This document shows, piece by piece, positions 12,541 to 25,560 of a stretch of DNA of 64,000 nucleotides (positions within the stretch are counted from its first letter, which is position 1; every line of letters starts with the position of its first letter). Source of the DNA: Isoetes taiwanensis (Eukaryota; Streptophyta; Lycopodiopsida; Isoetales; Isoetaceae); the NCBI GenBank assembly GCA_021234155.1, contig JAJEKV010000053.1:470523-534522 (forward strand). Reading direction: 5' to 3'. The notes under the pieces were generated by a model. It worked only from the letters and a program-made list of their open reading frames with translations. It searched no databases and was not told the DNA's origin. A program made the translations under genes and the position numbers.

Positions 12541-14155
12541 AAAAAAAAAGCCGCTTGATTAATGCGGTCCAGAGCAATAGAAACTTTTGAAGATCAAAAA
12601 ATTAGGCGGTTACTGCGAGGGATGGTTCGAGGGCAATGCACTGGATAGATCAGAGTGCAACAAGTAAAGGTATGGCACACCATCGCCCCGAGAAGGCCAG
12701 CATGGCCTATCTTCACCAAAGTAGCGAACCGCGCTCACAGGCTTTTAGCCTGGTAAATCAACCGCGGATCTTACGAATCTAGGTACCCCTCTTGTGTCTT
12801 GATGGAATCCAGATTCTTTGCCATGGCCAAACTAGCGCCAAAAGCTGACTTAATCACAAAAGAAATCTTGAGAAGCTCAGTCTTGAGAAAACCGAGGTCA
12901 GTATTAATATAACAAGCCCCTTTTGTTTTATCTTATATCTTATATATCTTATATATATTATATTATATATTATATATATAATGTTGTGTAATGGGTAGCA
13001 CCCTAGATCCGGGCTGGCCCACATTAACTTTTTGAATAGGCAGTGCATTCGAGAAAAGGGCAAAAGCGTTCTTTAGATTTCTTTAGGGTTTAAATTTGGT
13101 ATAAGACATTGTGGAACCATTAGATCCTAGAGCAAGGAAGCGTGATTTGACCAGAGCTCATCTTTTGATCTATTGACAATGACAACTATGATGGCCGATG
13201 AGGAAAAGACTAAGAGGTCGCAATGGATATGGTGCAAAGCTTGCCAACATTTTTCTATAGAGTTCATTATTGGGGAGCGGATAAATTAGCCGTGTCGTTA
13301 CAAGCGGCGAGTTGGATGCCTAATTTTGATTTATGTTACGAAGATAAAGGTTGAATAGGCCTAGCCTGCTTTGGGCCAGAATTTTCAGTGTTTAGCCTTG
13401 ATATACATTAAGGAGATCTGTGATTCACAGTAAACCCGCGGACTAAGGTTACATTTAAACTGATCTTACCGCGATTCAAGATGACATACTTGGAAGAGGA
13501 TCTTTATAAGCTCATGTAATGGCGTGTTACGGACATGGTACGGATGTCACGGATAAGGCGGTAAAGTGGGCGGATAAGCGTGAGAAGGCTCACGGCGGTG
13601 GGGATCAGTCGTCATATCGGTCGCGAAGAGCTCAAAGCATGGCCGGTCGGGGATATTATAATAACAGCAAATGTTTTCGGTAGGTCTGCATGGCGCGAAC
13701 CGACTTTACCAATATGGTGATTCCATTCCTCGGTGCTCACTTGCTAAGAGGTATCATTCCAACTCACACAGGCATTCTCACATGTTGCATTACTTAAGCA
13801 AGATAAGTGTTTCGGGTTGTATCTGAGATTTATTGGCACCTTCATGCTCATATTTCTTTGTACGACTAGCGATACATTAATAAATGAAAGTTTAATGGCA
13901 CCATCACTTTCACCCTATTGGTCTTATCAGAGATGCATGGTTCTTATTCTTATCAAGATGCATGGTTTTGCATTACATTTTGAAATTAATTACCAATCGA
14001 TATTTGTTCTTTTATTATTTGTTCCTAATACAATGGTTTTTATATGTTTCCCATTTAAGGTTCCATTCTATGTTGATCACAACTTCCCGCATCAACTGGA
14101 TTGGCATTGAAAGGAACAGACCTCCACCCGTGATTACATGGTGGCGCCAATTCTC
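12541..14155. other. No gene; AT microsatellite inside
   Basis: Starts with an A-run and holds a (TATATCTTA)-type AT-rich microsatellite at about 12926-12985. The overlapping frames at 13817-14282 are short, hydrophobic and without motif. Confidence 0.5.
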
Positions 14156-14159
14156 ATAT

Positions 14160-15130
14160 GGAGATGAATATTGGCAAACATTCGCTCGAATTTATTATTT
14201 CCTTCAATCTCATATGTTTGTAGTCACAATATGCAATGAGTACCTGGCTGTAAGTTCTATGGGCCCTTATGCATGCCTCTAATTTTTGTATTGTGGTAGA
14301 CCTTTTTAGGAACATATGAATTTAATGAAGTAGAAGATATTTTTTCACGCCTACATCCAAAGTCATTTCTTTAGACCGAAAAGCTCTACAGTTTCTTCAA
14401 ACGTGAAAAAGGTTAATCGCATTGATTAGCTTTTTTGCGTTTTCTAGGAGGTAAAACCTTGGGAAAGGAAGGAGAAAGATAGCTGGCATTATTGGTACCG
14501 CACCCATATGATGCATGCTCCTCATCGGCAGGTAGCCGCCGCTTGGTTTACTGCACACCCCTTTGCACACTCTCCGTAGTGCTTTGCTTTTATTAATTGT
14601 AGTTTGTTGAAGTAACCTGCCTTGGCCCCAGTGTAGATGCAAAAGAAGTAGGTACTCTACCCATACATGTTAATAGCTTTCCTCGCCTCTCTCTCGACTA
14701 AAATTTTTGATGCAGTCACAAAACGAGAATAGAATCGAACCGAGGATCGAGGGGAACTGCTCCTAAATGGAGCTTATTTTGTTCCATCCGATTTTGAATC
14801 AGGGGTTGTTGCATAAGCAAAGCATCCAGCCCCTTTCTTCTGCCAAGTTTGCTACATTTGTGCAATATCTTACTATTAATGCCGGAGCTATCCTCGCACC
14901 TTGTGGCTTGTACAAGAATAACTTTACAAGGAGAGTTGTTGATGTTGTAAAGATCTCGACCGAAACATACCAGTTTGAAATAAAAACAACAGAAGAAAGT
15001 GTGGAAATCGCTGGATATAATGACTTGATCGATGTTCTAATGTAAATCGGCCTCATACCCCTCATGAGATGAATATTGCGCTATTTCGGTTTGAATTTTA
15101 TTATTTCCTTCAATCTCATGTTTGTACAAA
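14160..15130. repeat. Direct repeat pair about 900 bp apart
   Basis: 'gagatgaatattg', 'cg-tttgaat' and 'tttattatttccttcaatc' followed by 'tcat-tgtttgta' occur at 14160-14225 and again at 15064-15128. Between them lies a 92-codon plus-strand frame (14767-15045) containing RRVVDVVKISTETYQFE. It looks mildly protein-like but is not recognised. Confidence 0.5.
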
Positions 15131-18100
15131 ATCAATCTCTATGATATAATATATGCATTATAAATTGAGCTTGAAACAAATGCTAGTGATAGCCTGCAAT
15201 TTTTCGATATATTGGAAATGTGTGAGGTGCCATGAATGGTGCCATCTGATTTGACGAACTTATTCTAACAACTACTTCCTTCTTTCTATTGAGCAATTTC
15301 ATATAAAATTTTGAATAATCTAAACACCATTTGATGGTCTAATTGTACACAATGGATGTCAAAGATAAACATTTAAAATAATCGATACCAAGAAGGTTGC
15401 TAAAACCAAATTTTGAAAATTCTACGCTATAACAATGACATAGCAATCCTACAATACAAATGGACACCAACATTACCAGCCTAAATGTAAACCTTATTAT
15501 TTCTAGGTCTCCAACATTGCCGCCTAGTAGCCTAAAGAACGCCGGGCACCTTAACTAGTAAAATTAATAGGATTACTAGTAATGGTGTTTGCCATTTTGG
15601 TATAAATTGGAAACCTCTTTGAATCGTGTTTACCAGAATGAGAAAAGTTAAATCAAACCTTAAACCTACTGCCAGGTGATGGCAGGTTTAATTCATATTG
15701 TGGGATGTTTCAAAATGTTGAGGTATAGGTTGTGTTTCAGTATTGACTTTGATTTATATATCAGCGACTTGCCAACGCCTCGGCCCTCAATGCGTTCACA
15801 TTCAACATCGAGGAAATAAATTGAGACAGTATCAACCACTAAGGGCCGCCTTTTTATTTCACGTCAATTTTAATTATTCTTATGGTATGTTAACAATGCC
15901 TGTGGTTGATAGTCAATTGTTGATAATCTTTAAGTTTAAATATGCTTCATGATAGACAAGCCCAACATCAAGCACAATGTTGGGAACCTCTTAATGAACA
16001 AATAATGTACGTAATATAAAGCAGGAGAATATTGGTGGGGTTGGTGAGGAGATTGAAAGGAAGCTTGTGCTTGTAGGGGCTATGGAGAAATATACATGAT
16101 ATAAAAGCAAACCACATACAACATTGGGGTGCTCTGTAGGATTTCAGTGCCAGCTTGTGCCTGAGGGAGCTTAAGGGATGGTTTCGCCAGGTTTGTAGGG
16201 GTTTGATGGAAGCTAGGGGGCTTTGGGTGCTTGTAGGAGCTAAGAGGGTTTTCGTATTGTGTTTGTAGGGTTTGGATGGAAGAGGAGTTATCACGACGGT
16301 ACATGCATGCACTCCAACAATGCTCAGGGCTAGGAGCGTGAGGGTTTGTGTCAGGTTTGTATGGTTTGTTGGAAAGAGGAGTTTATCAATGACATATACA
16401 TGTGTATGTAACGTACAATGCTTAGGTAATGTATGCCACAAAGTTCAAATCTTTGTTATACTACGTTTCGACGAATTACTGTCTCATAAAATGAGATGGT
16501 GAGGTACAATTTTAAAAATAAAAATAATAGGGCCAGTAATTAGGTAGTAGTAAAGCATTCATGTGTTTGTGATTCATCAATGTAGTTGTAACAGTAGTTC
16601 ACTGGCTTAAAACTACAAATCATGGATTTTACACATGCTGAAAAGCAATTTGCCATGTAAGTGGCCTTCGGTAAAATACAATCATGGGTTTTAAGCATTA
16701 TGTAGCACATTAAAAAACAATTTCAATATGTAAGTGGCTGCTTATCGTCACCAATGTGCTTGTGTCAGCCACCTAAACACAACCTATGGAGTATATATTA
16801 TGCGGTCAAGAGTCCCTTGGTCAAGAGTCCTTTCTCAAGAGGGGCTTATATTCAAATCTTGTCGGTCCAAACAGTACAGCTCTGGCACCATTTAAGCATT
16901 TCTAAGCAATGATACGCGGCAACGTTTAAAGATGGTCAAATTTAACCATGAAACACTTTCAGATCCTCTTTGTAGCTTACATCCACAACGATTCTCTTCG
17001 AGATGTCGATCTGAAATTAACAATAAATAGATAACGCGCAGCTCATCCAGCCTTAATTCCTTGGAGTCCGGTATAATTATGCCATCTATGGCACCCTTTT
17101 AGGATGGAGGTGTTTCCCAACCCTTGCGCAATTTTACCATTCTATATGTCAAGAAGTAATGGATTTATCTCAAGTACATCCCTCTGTGATAGCCCAATGT
17201 ATGTCTTCCAAGGCATTGTAACTTGAGTGAAAGGACCTGTAAGAGATCATCTCTCTCAATTGTCAGTTGGGGAAAACCACCATATCAATATCAAAAGAAA
17301 TATCCAAAGAATCTTCCTGTAGAATAGCCCTCCCACAGATGCGTGTAAGAAGTTCATCTATGTCAAGATGAATAATCTAATTCATACATCTATCCCTAGC
17401 CAAGACTATTGCTACCTATGTTAAGGGACTTAACAAATAACCTGAGCAATTGTAGCCGGCCTCAAAAAAAAAAAAAAGCTCGACACCAAGTTCCATTCCA
17501 TATTCTAGTCTTAGTCTGCTTTTCCTCGAGCTCCTTAGTTCTGCAAATCACTTTCACTCCCAGAATACCTCTCAAGAAATCATATTATCTGTAGCTGCGC
17601 CTGGCTCCATGTAAGAAAATAATTTGAAACCCCATCAACCATGCTTGATACCTTTTCTACTCAAGAAGCTCCATGAACGCATTGACGCAAGCATGAAATG
17701 GTGCCGATTAAATAACAAACCCATAACTTGTTATGGTCCCAGTTAATCCTTCGGCCATGATAGCCATTAACTTTCCGTGATCAGAGCATAAAATTAATCT
17801 TCCAAAGATATGAGCATATAAAAAATCGAAAGTTACCTTAATCAAAGCTTGTCTTGAAAAGCCTGAATTTGATCAATAAAATTTTGCATGTTGTATGGGC
17901 ATTGCGCCCCTCTCGCTTCAACATAAGACAATGGAGCCCTGAATCATGCTCTTCTGCCGAATATGAAGCCTGCCAACCAACAACCTACAATAATTCTTGA
18001 AGTTGAGTACTTCCAAGTTCTTTCATCTTTTTCTGCTTATCTCTTTATAACTCATGAACGTTACCCTTATCACTTGGATTTCAAAGATATTTAGCTAATA

Positions 18101-19380
18101 ATGCTTAAATAAAATACAGAAAATAAAACTTGATTAGTGGAGCACAGAAACTTAACTCGAAGCTATCAAGAATCGCTATATGCATGTTCCATCCGCTCAA
18201 CCTATCTTTGAGCCAATTGAAGAATAAAGATTTTCATTCCAATGCCTTCAATGTTTAGGAGTACTTCTTCAATGCGCCTTGTATATGTGAGCAAGTTCTT
18301 GCTTGGAAAACGTCTTCGTGTGACCACAAGGAAATTGCCTCGTTGAATTGAAAACGCGAAGAGCGGGAATCATGCACCCCGAATGATGAATTGTTAATAG
18401 TGGCTAACATATGCATTCCTGGTTAAATGTGATTCAAGATTGGATTGATAGATGCTATGAAGTAGGTAGGACTCAGTCGGACCGCTCTATTCAACTATTT
18501 ACATGACATAAATATGTTCGAAAACTCGTGGTTTTGGATGAAAGGAAGGATCAAGGAACTCAGAGGTATCTATCCCAGTTTCTTGAAACTGCCTCGTGAT
18601 CCGCTTCAAAAATAGATGAAGAGGATCGATGAAATCTGTGCTGCACGATCCAGTCATCTACTGCCATTAAAAATATTGTTATTACATAGCAATAGCAATG
18701 ATGTGATGAAGCAATGAAGGTGAAAAGACTAACCTCGACTACGCCCAAACCTCCTTTTGCTTTTTAGAGCTAAGAAAGGCTGAACGTGGCATAATCGTGG
18801 GTTCTGCTAGTAGATCAATCTGCAAATTAGGGCCTTTTAGAGCCAAAAAGGCTTTAATGTCATCCGCACTGATAGATCAACTGACCATAAATTAGGGCGC
18901 ACATTACTTGCACTAAACATTATAATATAAGATATAAGTTTGAACCGGATCGCCCTTTTGTTACAAAATCCATTAGGAACATTCTTGTAAATAAAAGGGT
19001 CAAGATGAAGTTTCTTTTTTAAAAGAATCTTAGTAGAGATTTTGTATGTAATGAGAAACTCTCTTTACAAGCACGACAATGGAAACAATGAAATAAAAAA
19101 CTTTTCTATTTTACACCCTACAAGCTCACAAGTGTTGTAATACATTGCAAAAACCTATAATGCATGTGTCTATATGATGAAAATGTTTTAGAGGTGGCTC
19201 TATTTAAATAACATTTAATATTGTAGGCGATTCAAATATATATAATAGTTTGCATTCCTATACAAAAGTAGCTAGTAAGAAATCCTACTATATAAAATAT
19301 AACCAAAAAACTTAGATCTTATGTGGCTCAACCTACTTAAACTTAGGCCATTTTTGACCTACCGATATCCTACAATACTA
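15131..19380. other. No gene recognised
   Basis: AT-rich. At about 16065-16275 the G-rich phrase 'ttgtaggg' recurs at least four times (cttgtagggg, gtttgtaggg, cttgtaggag, gtttgtaggg). This makes long opposite-strand frames that I read as repeat by-products. The A-run at 17465-17478 is the only other landmark. Confidence 0.5.
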
Positions 19381-19397
19381 TATGGACCAGCACATGT

Positions 19398-19790
19398 AAC
19401 TGAACGGAAGTACAATTGATNNNNNNNNNNNNNNNNNNNNNNNNNNNNNNNNNNNNNNNNNNNNNNNNNNNNNNNNNNNNNNNNNNNNNNNNNNNNNNNN
19501 NNNNNNNNNNNNNNNNNNNNNNNNNNNNNNNNNNNNNNNNNNNNNNNNNNNNNNNNNNNNNNNNNNNNNNNNNNNNNNNNNNNNNNNNNNNNNNNNNNNN
19601 NNNNNNNNNNNNNNNNNNNNNNNNNNNNNNNNNNNNNNNNNNNNNNNNNNNNNNNNNNNNNNNNNNNNNNNNNNNNNNNNNNNNNNNNNNNNNNNNNNNN
19701 NNNNNNNNNNNNNNNNNNNNNNNNNNNNNNNNNNNNNNNNNNNNNNNNNNNNNNNNNNNNNNNNNNACATTGTACTTCCGTTCAGTTGTG
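19398..19790. other. Assembly gap with inverted flanks
   Basis: 346 undetermined bases occupy 19421-19766. The last bases before the gap contain AACTGAACGGAAGTACAAT (about 19398-19416). The first bases after it contain the exact reverse complement (about 19769-19787). The gap is therefore bounded by an inverted repeat, and the right arm runs straight into the chromovirus LTR similarity at about 19791. Either a real palindrome was not resolved or two strands were misjoined. Confidence 0.8.
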
Positions 19791-20198
19791 TTGCTAGATG
19801 TTCTATACCGATAGCATCATGCCAGACTCGATCTCTTTGAACTCTTGAGACCCTAGCGAGTCGATCGATCCTCCTTGGAGTGCAGTAGGGGTAGAACACG
19901 AGGTTTGGGGTGTTTCCTAGGTTTAGTGCATATTCTTTGCGTTGATATTTGGATGGATACGCCACCCCTTCGTGAGTGGTTATTTATATATGATTTATGT
20001 GCTAACCCTTATATTCATGCTTGGCGTAGGGAGACCCATCGAGCGTGGGCGAATGACACCTAGTGCCTTCACTCGAGCATCTCTAGAAGTAGATGGCCGG
20101 GTCGAGACGGAGGCCTTGCTCATGGCGGATTACGCCACTGGGAGAGAAGTCCCAAGTATGTCGTGAGAAGTCATTAATATATTCGAGGCGTCACGATC
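19791..20198 (+). repeat. 5' LTR, 3' part only
   Basis: Aligns with 31038-31450 over the whole stretch, sharing 'gatgttctat', 'gaactcttgagacc', 'gaggtttggggtgtttcc', 'ttggatggat-cgccaccc', 'ggttatttatatatgattt', 'gcgtgggcgaatgacacct' and 'tatattcgagg'. Differences are mainly short indels. The first roughly 1.17 kb of the LTR is absent or lies in the gap. Confidence 0.85.
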
Positions 20199-20216
20199 AG
20201 TATCGAGCCGGGTTTT
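20199..20216 (+). other. Primer binding site, initiator-tRNA-Met type
   Basis: 'agtatcgagccgggtttt' follows the LTR end and resembles the usual plant site TGGTATCAGAGCC with one base missing and a changed start. This is the expected position for minus-strand DNA priming. Its imperfection matches the indel noise of this segment. Confidence 0.55.
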
Positions 20217-22600
20217 GGTTGCTCGAAATCATAGCAGCCAAACCCTAACTTCGTTAGTTGGTAGCAGCTAGGAGGAGGCTAATCTAATTGTGTTATAGTC
20301 CTCTTTGATGTTTGGCTTTGTGTTAGGTTAAGTAAGAAATTGTAGGTTTTAAAGAAGTTAAGGCATTGGGCCCCCAAGTTTGGAGGGGTTATAATTTTTT
20401 GTAGGTAGTTCAAATGAGGAGAAAGTGGTTCCATTGGATCGGTACCCCAAATACCACCAGTCGTCGCTGCGGAAAAATGGTCAAGGAAGGCCCGAAGAGA
20501 AGTCAACTACGCCGCTTGATTTTATGTATGCGGTCGGGTGGGAGGCCAAAAATGCGTTAAACGCAAGCCGTCTGGCGTCCTTGATCCAGCAGACTGAAAG
20601 AATCAACACAGGCGCGCCGCTGTCGACCCGATCCAGGTAGGAGGCCAGCGTGAAATACCGTCGGTAGCCGTATGATAGCCTCCCCGCGTATTCCCGTATA
20701 AATATTTATAATAAAAAAAAAGTTAATAAGAAAAATTTTGAAATTTCAAAAGATATGATGATTAAAGTTTTTCTATCTCGCCTTACCTTCCATGCTTGTA
20801 CTTGGCGAATCAAGCCTTGCTCCTGGCCATGAGGACTGTGCTTAACTTCTTCGCCTAGTTCTTACGTTAACCTAGCGCCTTAGCTCACAGCCTCCCAGCA
20901 TAGCGCCCTACGCTGTTCTTCTAGACCTTAGCGCCTGCCATAGCCAGCACAAAATACATGGACCCACTACCATACCATAAATTTGGATCATGCCTTGATC
21001 GCTTGACATATCAGCTCTTGAGCCCGGCCTTCATGGGCATGCTTACGGGCCGGGTTGGTGAGCCGGGATTCGAGAACAATAATCGGATCCCTATCCCATT
21101 ACCATTCTCAAGGGCGTTTTGATCCAGAGTTGAACCTCGCCATCTTCCTTACACCATGGCGAGCAACTGACGCAGTCATGATGCTAATAAAGTTTTATCC
21201 TCCGAATGTAGAAGGCCTGCAGGAGAGGACACTCCCCGGAAGGAGGCCGACATGTGAAACAGCGGAAGATGACCAAGGGAGATAGAGTGAGCGTCACGGC
21301 TCGAGTAGGAAATATCGGTACACAGGGGATGGGTAGCGTCATAGATGGCGAGAATATCAGTTCCACCATACCGATGGGATGAGGATTCCAGGCTTCATAT
21401 GGGGAAGTCTGATATAACAGATTACTTAATAACAATTCAGTTAATTATGAGCAGTGACCCAGCGGTGCCTGTAGGCTCATACACGTCGTCGGTGCAGGGG
21501 GTGAGGAAGACCCAAGACTCGGGAATTTAAGAACGGCCGAGAGGATCAGGAGGAAGAGGCCGGCAGAGCGGTAGAACCGGAAGGGGAAGAGGCGGGGAGT
21601 GGGCAGGGTAACACCATGAAACACTCTGTTGTGGTACCGGAGGAAGTCTTCTTCGAAAGTCGGCAGGCAATACAAGGACAAGATTGAGGACTGTCGGGGC
21701 TTTTAGGAACGTGAAACTCGATCCGGAGGCGAGGAAGCGGGTGAATCGTCCGACCAGTTGTTGGGGCCAAGGCGTACTGTACAAAGGCCATGCCAAACCT
21801 GCTCTGAGAGGAGAAACCCCGGTACCGACGGCACAACCATATACGGAGATCCGTAAGTTTCAGAAATCAACTCCAGCTTACGTCTGGAAGCTCCCCTTTT
21901 GATTGGTTAGGAGGTGCCCGAGGAGTTCAAAACCGACCTGCTTCCGGACTTTTATGGTGCTCAGAGTACGGAGGCTGTCTGGTGGCACTCTTGAGTGGCG
22001 CCAATCTTTGCCGATCCGCAAGAGGTCACCATAATGCCCTATGAGATTTTCCTTGCGCATGATTGAAATCATAGCATATTTTACGGGGTTTCACATTGTA
22101 AATATTTTGATATTTAATAAACACTTTTTATTTTGTATTAAGAACCTTTTATTTAGTCTTAAATGCAATCTTGTGTCTGACATAAATAAAGGGTTAAAGG
22201 ATCTTCAAAGTTTCATTTCATTTTATTTATATCTGTTTTCTTTGCTTCCTCCTCCTTCCAGCCATGGTAGCCCATGAGCCTCACTTGCATGGTACCAAGG
22301 CGGAGCATTGGGATCATAAGTGCCCTTGACCCGATTGTGCCCCTTACACTATCTCGAGCGCCTTGGTCTCATCACTATTATCGTGGCACCCAGACTATGC
22401 CCGATTCTAGAGTTTTGGAGGAGATGCTTCCTTTATGTATCCCTCTTAGGATCCTCCCGATTACCTAGAGCGGGAGGTGGTCAAGGGATATGTTGGGGGC
22501 GACACCCGCAGTATGATGTCTTTGAAAAGAAATCTTAGATGGGGCAAGCACTTTGCCGTTGTCTGACCTTCGAGCGACAATATCTTGAAGTTGCCACTAG
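20217..22600 (+). other. Chromovirus leader region, no frame recognised
   Basis: Internal retrotransposon sequence between the primer site and the extra ORF. Several overlapping frames on both strands (for example 21345-21530 and 21684-21902 on the plus strand) look like pieces of coding sequence broken by indels, but none carries a motif I can name. An AT-rich patch lies at about 20695-20770 and 22080-22250. Confidence 0.4.
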
Positions 22601-23640
22601 CCATCCTCATGGATCAATACGTTGAGATGAGACACACTGGAGAAAGGCAAACTTCACAGATCTTCAGGAGGAAGAAGGCGAACACATAGGCATAGGTGAC
22701 CGCCCGTTGGAAGGCGGTTAGCGGAGAGAGATGCCACCGCGGCTCGGGAACAAAGGCTGCCACGCTTATCGGGCTAAACGTATCCAGTTGTGTTTCACCA
22801 AGGGCAAGAATATCTTCTCTTGGATGATATCATCTGGACCTATCACATGGTGGTAGGGTTTAAGCGTAAGATAAGGACCATGTGCTCTATGAGCTAGCGA
22901 GTAATTGTATGGATGATTTCATCGACTTCGCCTCCTATTGAAACTCCCGAGGTGCAGCAGCTACTCGGGCCGCCAGAGACCATAGAGCCACCGAGACTTT
23001 GTTACGGCTTGCGAACTGGTGATGCGGATCCGCCTCTCGACCCTCAAGGATGCCTTTACAGCCTATGGGACCTCATGTCCCAAATATTAATATGGTTGAG
23101 GTTCCCTCCGTTCGATGAGGAGGGAGAGGATCTATACCATAATCCTGCTCATTTGAAGGAAGAGCAACTAGAACTTAAGGAAGAAGAAGTCCCTATGGAC
23201 TTAGATAAGGAGGTGGCCACGCCGAGACCCCGCAAGGGAAGGTGGGGGAAACCACCTTACTCGTTTTTTCTTATCAGCTTTTCGCATTAGGCAAGTTCTT
23301 TTTATAGCCCGGATTTAGGGCGGAGGCCGGAAGCTTCATGGTGGACCCTCCAGGTTCTCTCCCATTGGTCAAGCACAAGAAGCTTCCCTATCGTGACGCT
23401 CACTTATGTACTCTCCAGACGACGGGATCTTGCCACGGCCTTGGGACAAGACATTGCACTCGATGAGCATGAAGCTCCTTACGGCAGTCCCATTGGCCGT
23501 CGCCATCCGGCCAGAGTTTGCTTCCATTAAGCCGCCACAGTAGACCCGGGGGTGACTGCCATTTAATCAATCGCCACCACCTCCTCGGTCCTCACAGATG
23601 AAGGAGGAGGACCTAGCTCTTAAATAATTGTATTACGCAT
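22600..23640 (+). pseudogene. Extra ORF upstream of gag, copy 1
   Basis: Broken coding sequence that parallels 50985-51966 closely at protein level. Shared pieces include QEYLLL followed by a WTYH segment, LYELA, CMDDFIDF, a block around NINMV, an acidic EEGEDLY...HLKEE stretch and a KHKKLP or GHKKLP block. Because two independently decayed copies keep the same protein words, this was once a real gene. It is not gag, protease or pol, since these are found downstream. No known domain is recognised. The C-terminal third is acidic and proline-rich, and no catalytic motif is seen. The start is not definable because of frameshifts. Confidence 0.55.
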
Positions 23641-23818
23641 TTTGTATTGTGTATAGATGTAGAATTTTGGTTTGGCAATTTCTTTAGCCATTCTATAGTT
23701 ATGATATACCATCTTCTTATCAATTGTGACTGTTGTCTCAATGAATACAATTAAAATTGGTCTCTTCCATGATGCGTTCATCTATTTATTAGAGTTTACG
23801 GCATAACGAAATTGTTCA

Positions 23819-24307
23819 ATGTTCTATATTCAATTCTATCGTCTTGCAGAAGAAACACTTGAAGAATATGAAGAGAGAATTATCGACCTGATAAGGAGGG
23901 ATGACCCAGGGCCACCCGACCAGGACTATGGCCAAAGGTATGGGGAGTACCCGGAATGGGACGAAGGTTATGAGATGGAACCCGCACCACCAGGGGAGCC
24001 CTATGATCCAGTCAAGGGGATGGAGATAGTTAACATTCTCAGGGAAAGGGCCTTCGAGGACCTGAAACAGACTCTTCGCCGCACATGGGACTATTGGGAC
24101 ATGTCAAGGCACGAAGCGTTCGAGGATGCCAACGACCACTTGTGGCAAATCTTCTATGCTTTAAGGAGACTTTTCAATCTCCTTATTATTAGCCCAACGT
24201 TAGATTACCAACCTGTTATCGTTCAGGCCTGGGCACGTTACAAGCTCGTTAGGGCTGTACGTGAAAGTGTTCGCTACTCAATCCTGTACCCATTTGCGAA
24301 CCCCTAG
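23819..24307 (+). CDS. Acidic 162-codon retrotransposon ORF, unknown
   Basis: One of the few uninterrupted frames in the element. The first half is strongly acidic and proline/tyrosine-rich (LIRRDDPGPPDQDYGQRYGE, then repeated E, D, P, Y). The second half is predicted helical, with ERAFEDLKQTLRRTWDYWDM, HLWQIFYALRRLFNLL and VQAWARYKLVRAVRESVRYS, and ends just after a short hydrophobic stretch. It lies between the extra ORF and gag. The helical half could be a capsid-like or coat-related segment, but no zinc knuckle or gag signature is visible. The first codons follow an AT-rich stretch, so the true start may be spliced or at a later codon. Function is not assigned. Confidence 0.45.
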   Translation: MFYIQFYRLAEETLEEYEERIIDLIRRDDPGPPDQDYGQRYGEYPEWDEGYEMEPAPPGEPYDPVKGMEIVNILRERAFEDLKQTLRRTWDYWDMSRHEAFEDANDHLWQIFYALRRLFNLLIISPTLDYQPVIVQAWARYKLVRAVRESVRYSILYPFANP

Positions 24308-24639
24308 GCCCGGTCTCCTCAGTTGTGTTCTTTTGATGTCCTATGTGAGTTGAACTTCAAATGTCCAATGTATAATACCTGTTCTTGGATTATGTCGTTG
24401 TAGTAACTTCTGTCACTATCAATGTATTCAACATTAATGTAATGACTGTTTTCACCTGTAATAAGGATCTTTGCCATCGTACTTTTCTTGTATTCTTTCT
24501 CTAACCTATCCAAAATGGCAATTTTGTGAGACCTTATGTCACTATAATTCTGCTTATACCCTTTTTTATCTTTGGATATAGATCTGAACGCATAACCCTT
24601 TGGCGAGACACCCTCAAACGCCAGTAGACTAACACCTAA

Positions 24640-25560
24640 ACAGGAACTTATGTTAATGAAGAGGCAATTAGGCGAGTTGCAAGCTTATGTGTTGCACGCC
24701 AACCCACCACAAAGACCTACAAGAAGATCCGGACCGGAAGTTACCTCCGCTTACCACCCACCTACCCCCGCCAGCCGCCTCCACCTCAAACCAGCCCCTC
24801 AGGCATTGCAGAAGGCCCCGTCTAAACGCCGCTGTGAAGTTCTTCTAGGGATAGTGCCACCTCTCCACAATCAGCCACTGTGTGTCCTCACGAGACGCCG
24901 GTATCATCCGGGTGACCATCTGGCGCCGGGACAAGGAATACCGTAAAAGCGACACGCCATAAACTTATATGGAAAAATAGAAAACCGCCCGGTTTGATGG
25001 GGAAATCTAGAGGCGATTGAATGCGAGTCCCGGTTGGACGAGATGAAGGAGTTTGGGAAGTCCTATGGCATGACGTAAAAAGGATATAGGAAAGGTTGCC
25101 ACTACAAACCTTGGCTGAGCGGAGCCCGGATTTGGTGGAAGGGCTCGCTAGAGCCAAGCATCCGGATAGGGAGCAGCAAGTTTAAGAAGTTAAGCCAAAG
25201 GCTTTAAGTCGCGATTATGTGCCTCGTATGCTTCGTGCCAACAAATTCAAACCTTCTACGAGGTTAAGCGTATGTGGGTATGTTGGTTCGGGCTAATCCG
25301 GGAGAGTTTATGCTTTGAGACTATATGTACCGGTATAAATGAAAAGAGGCGGAGGAGGGCTACATTGAAGGGTTGGCCCCATCAATTAAACGAATGGTTA
25401 AGGCCATAGACCCGAAATCCGCTTCTGAGGCTTCCAGGCTAAAGCATTGAGCCTCGAAGGAGATACCAAGGAACCCGAGATCCGCGTCTCAAGCCTGCTT
25501 TACTCAGCCCGGCCATCCACACCTTTATAAACCCCGCCGCCAAGTCCTGGGCCCTCTCAA
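24640..25560 (+). pseudogene. Chromovirus gag, frameshifted
   Basis: Gag would form the particle and bind element RNA. Recognisable pieces are a proline-rich N-terminal part (24650-24946) and a C-terminal part around 25350-25440. The latter reads EEGYIEGLAPSIKRMVKAID, the usual 'F..GL...I+..V' end of plant gypsy gag, and is followed by an STP-rich linker. The zinc knuckle expected at about 25690-25735 is visible only as scattered Cys and His codons in different frames. The gene is broken by many indels. Confidence 0.5.

Noticed and set aside
15968-16441. 157-codon minus-strand frame
   Set aside because: It depends on a recurring 'ttgtaggg' phrase and has no domain. An overlapping frame of the same kind exists, as expected from repeat sequence.
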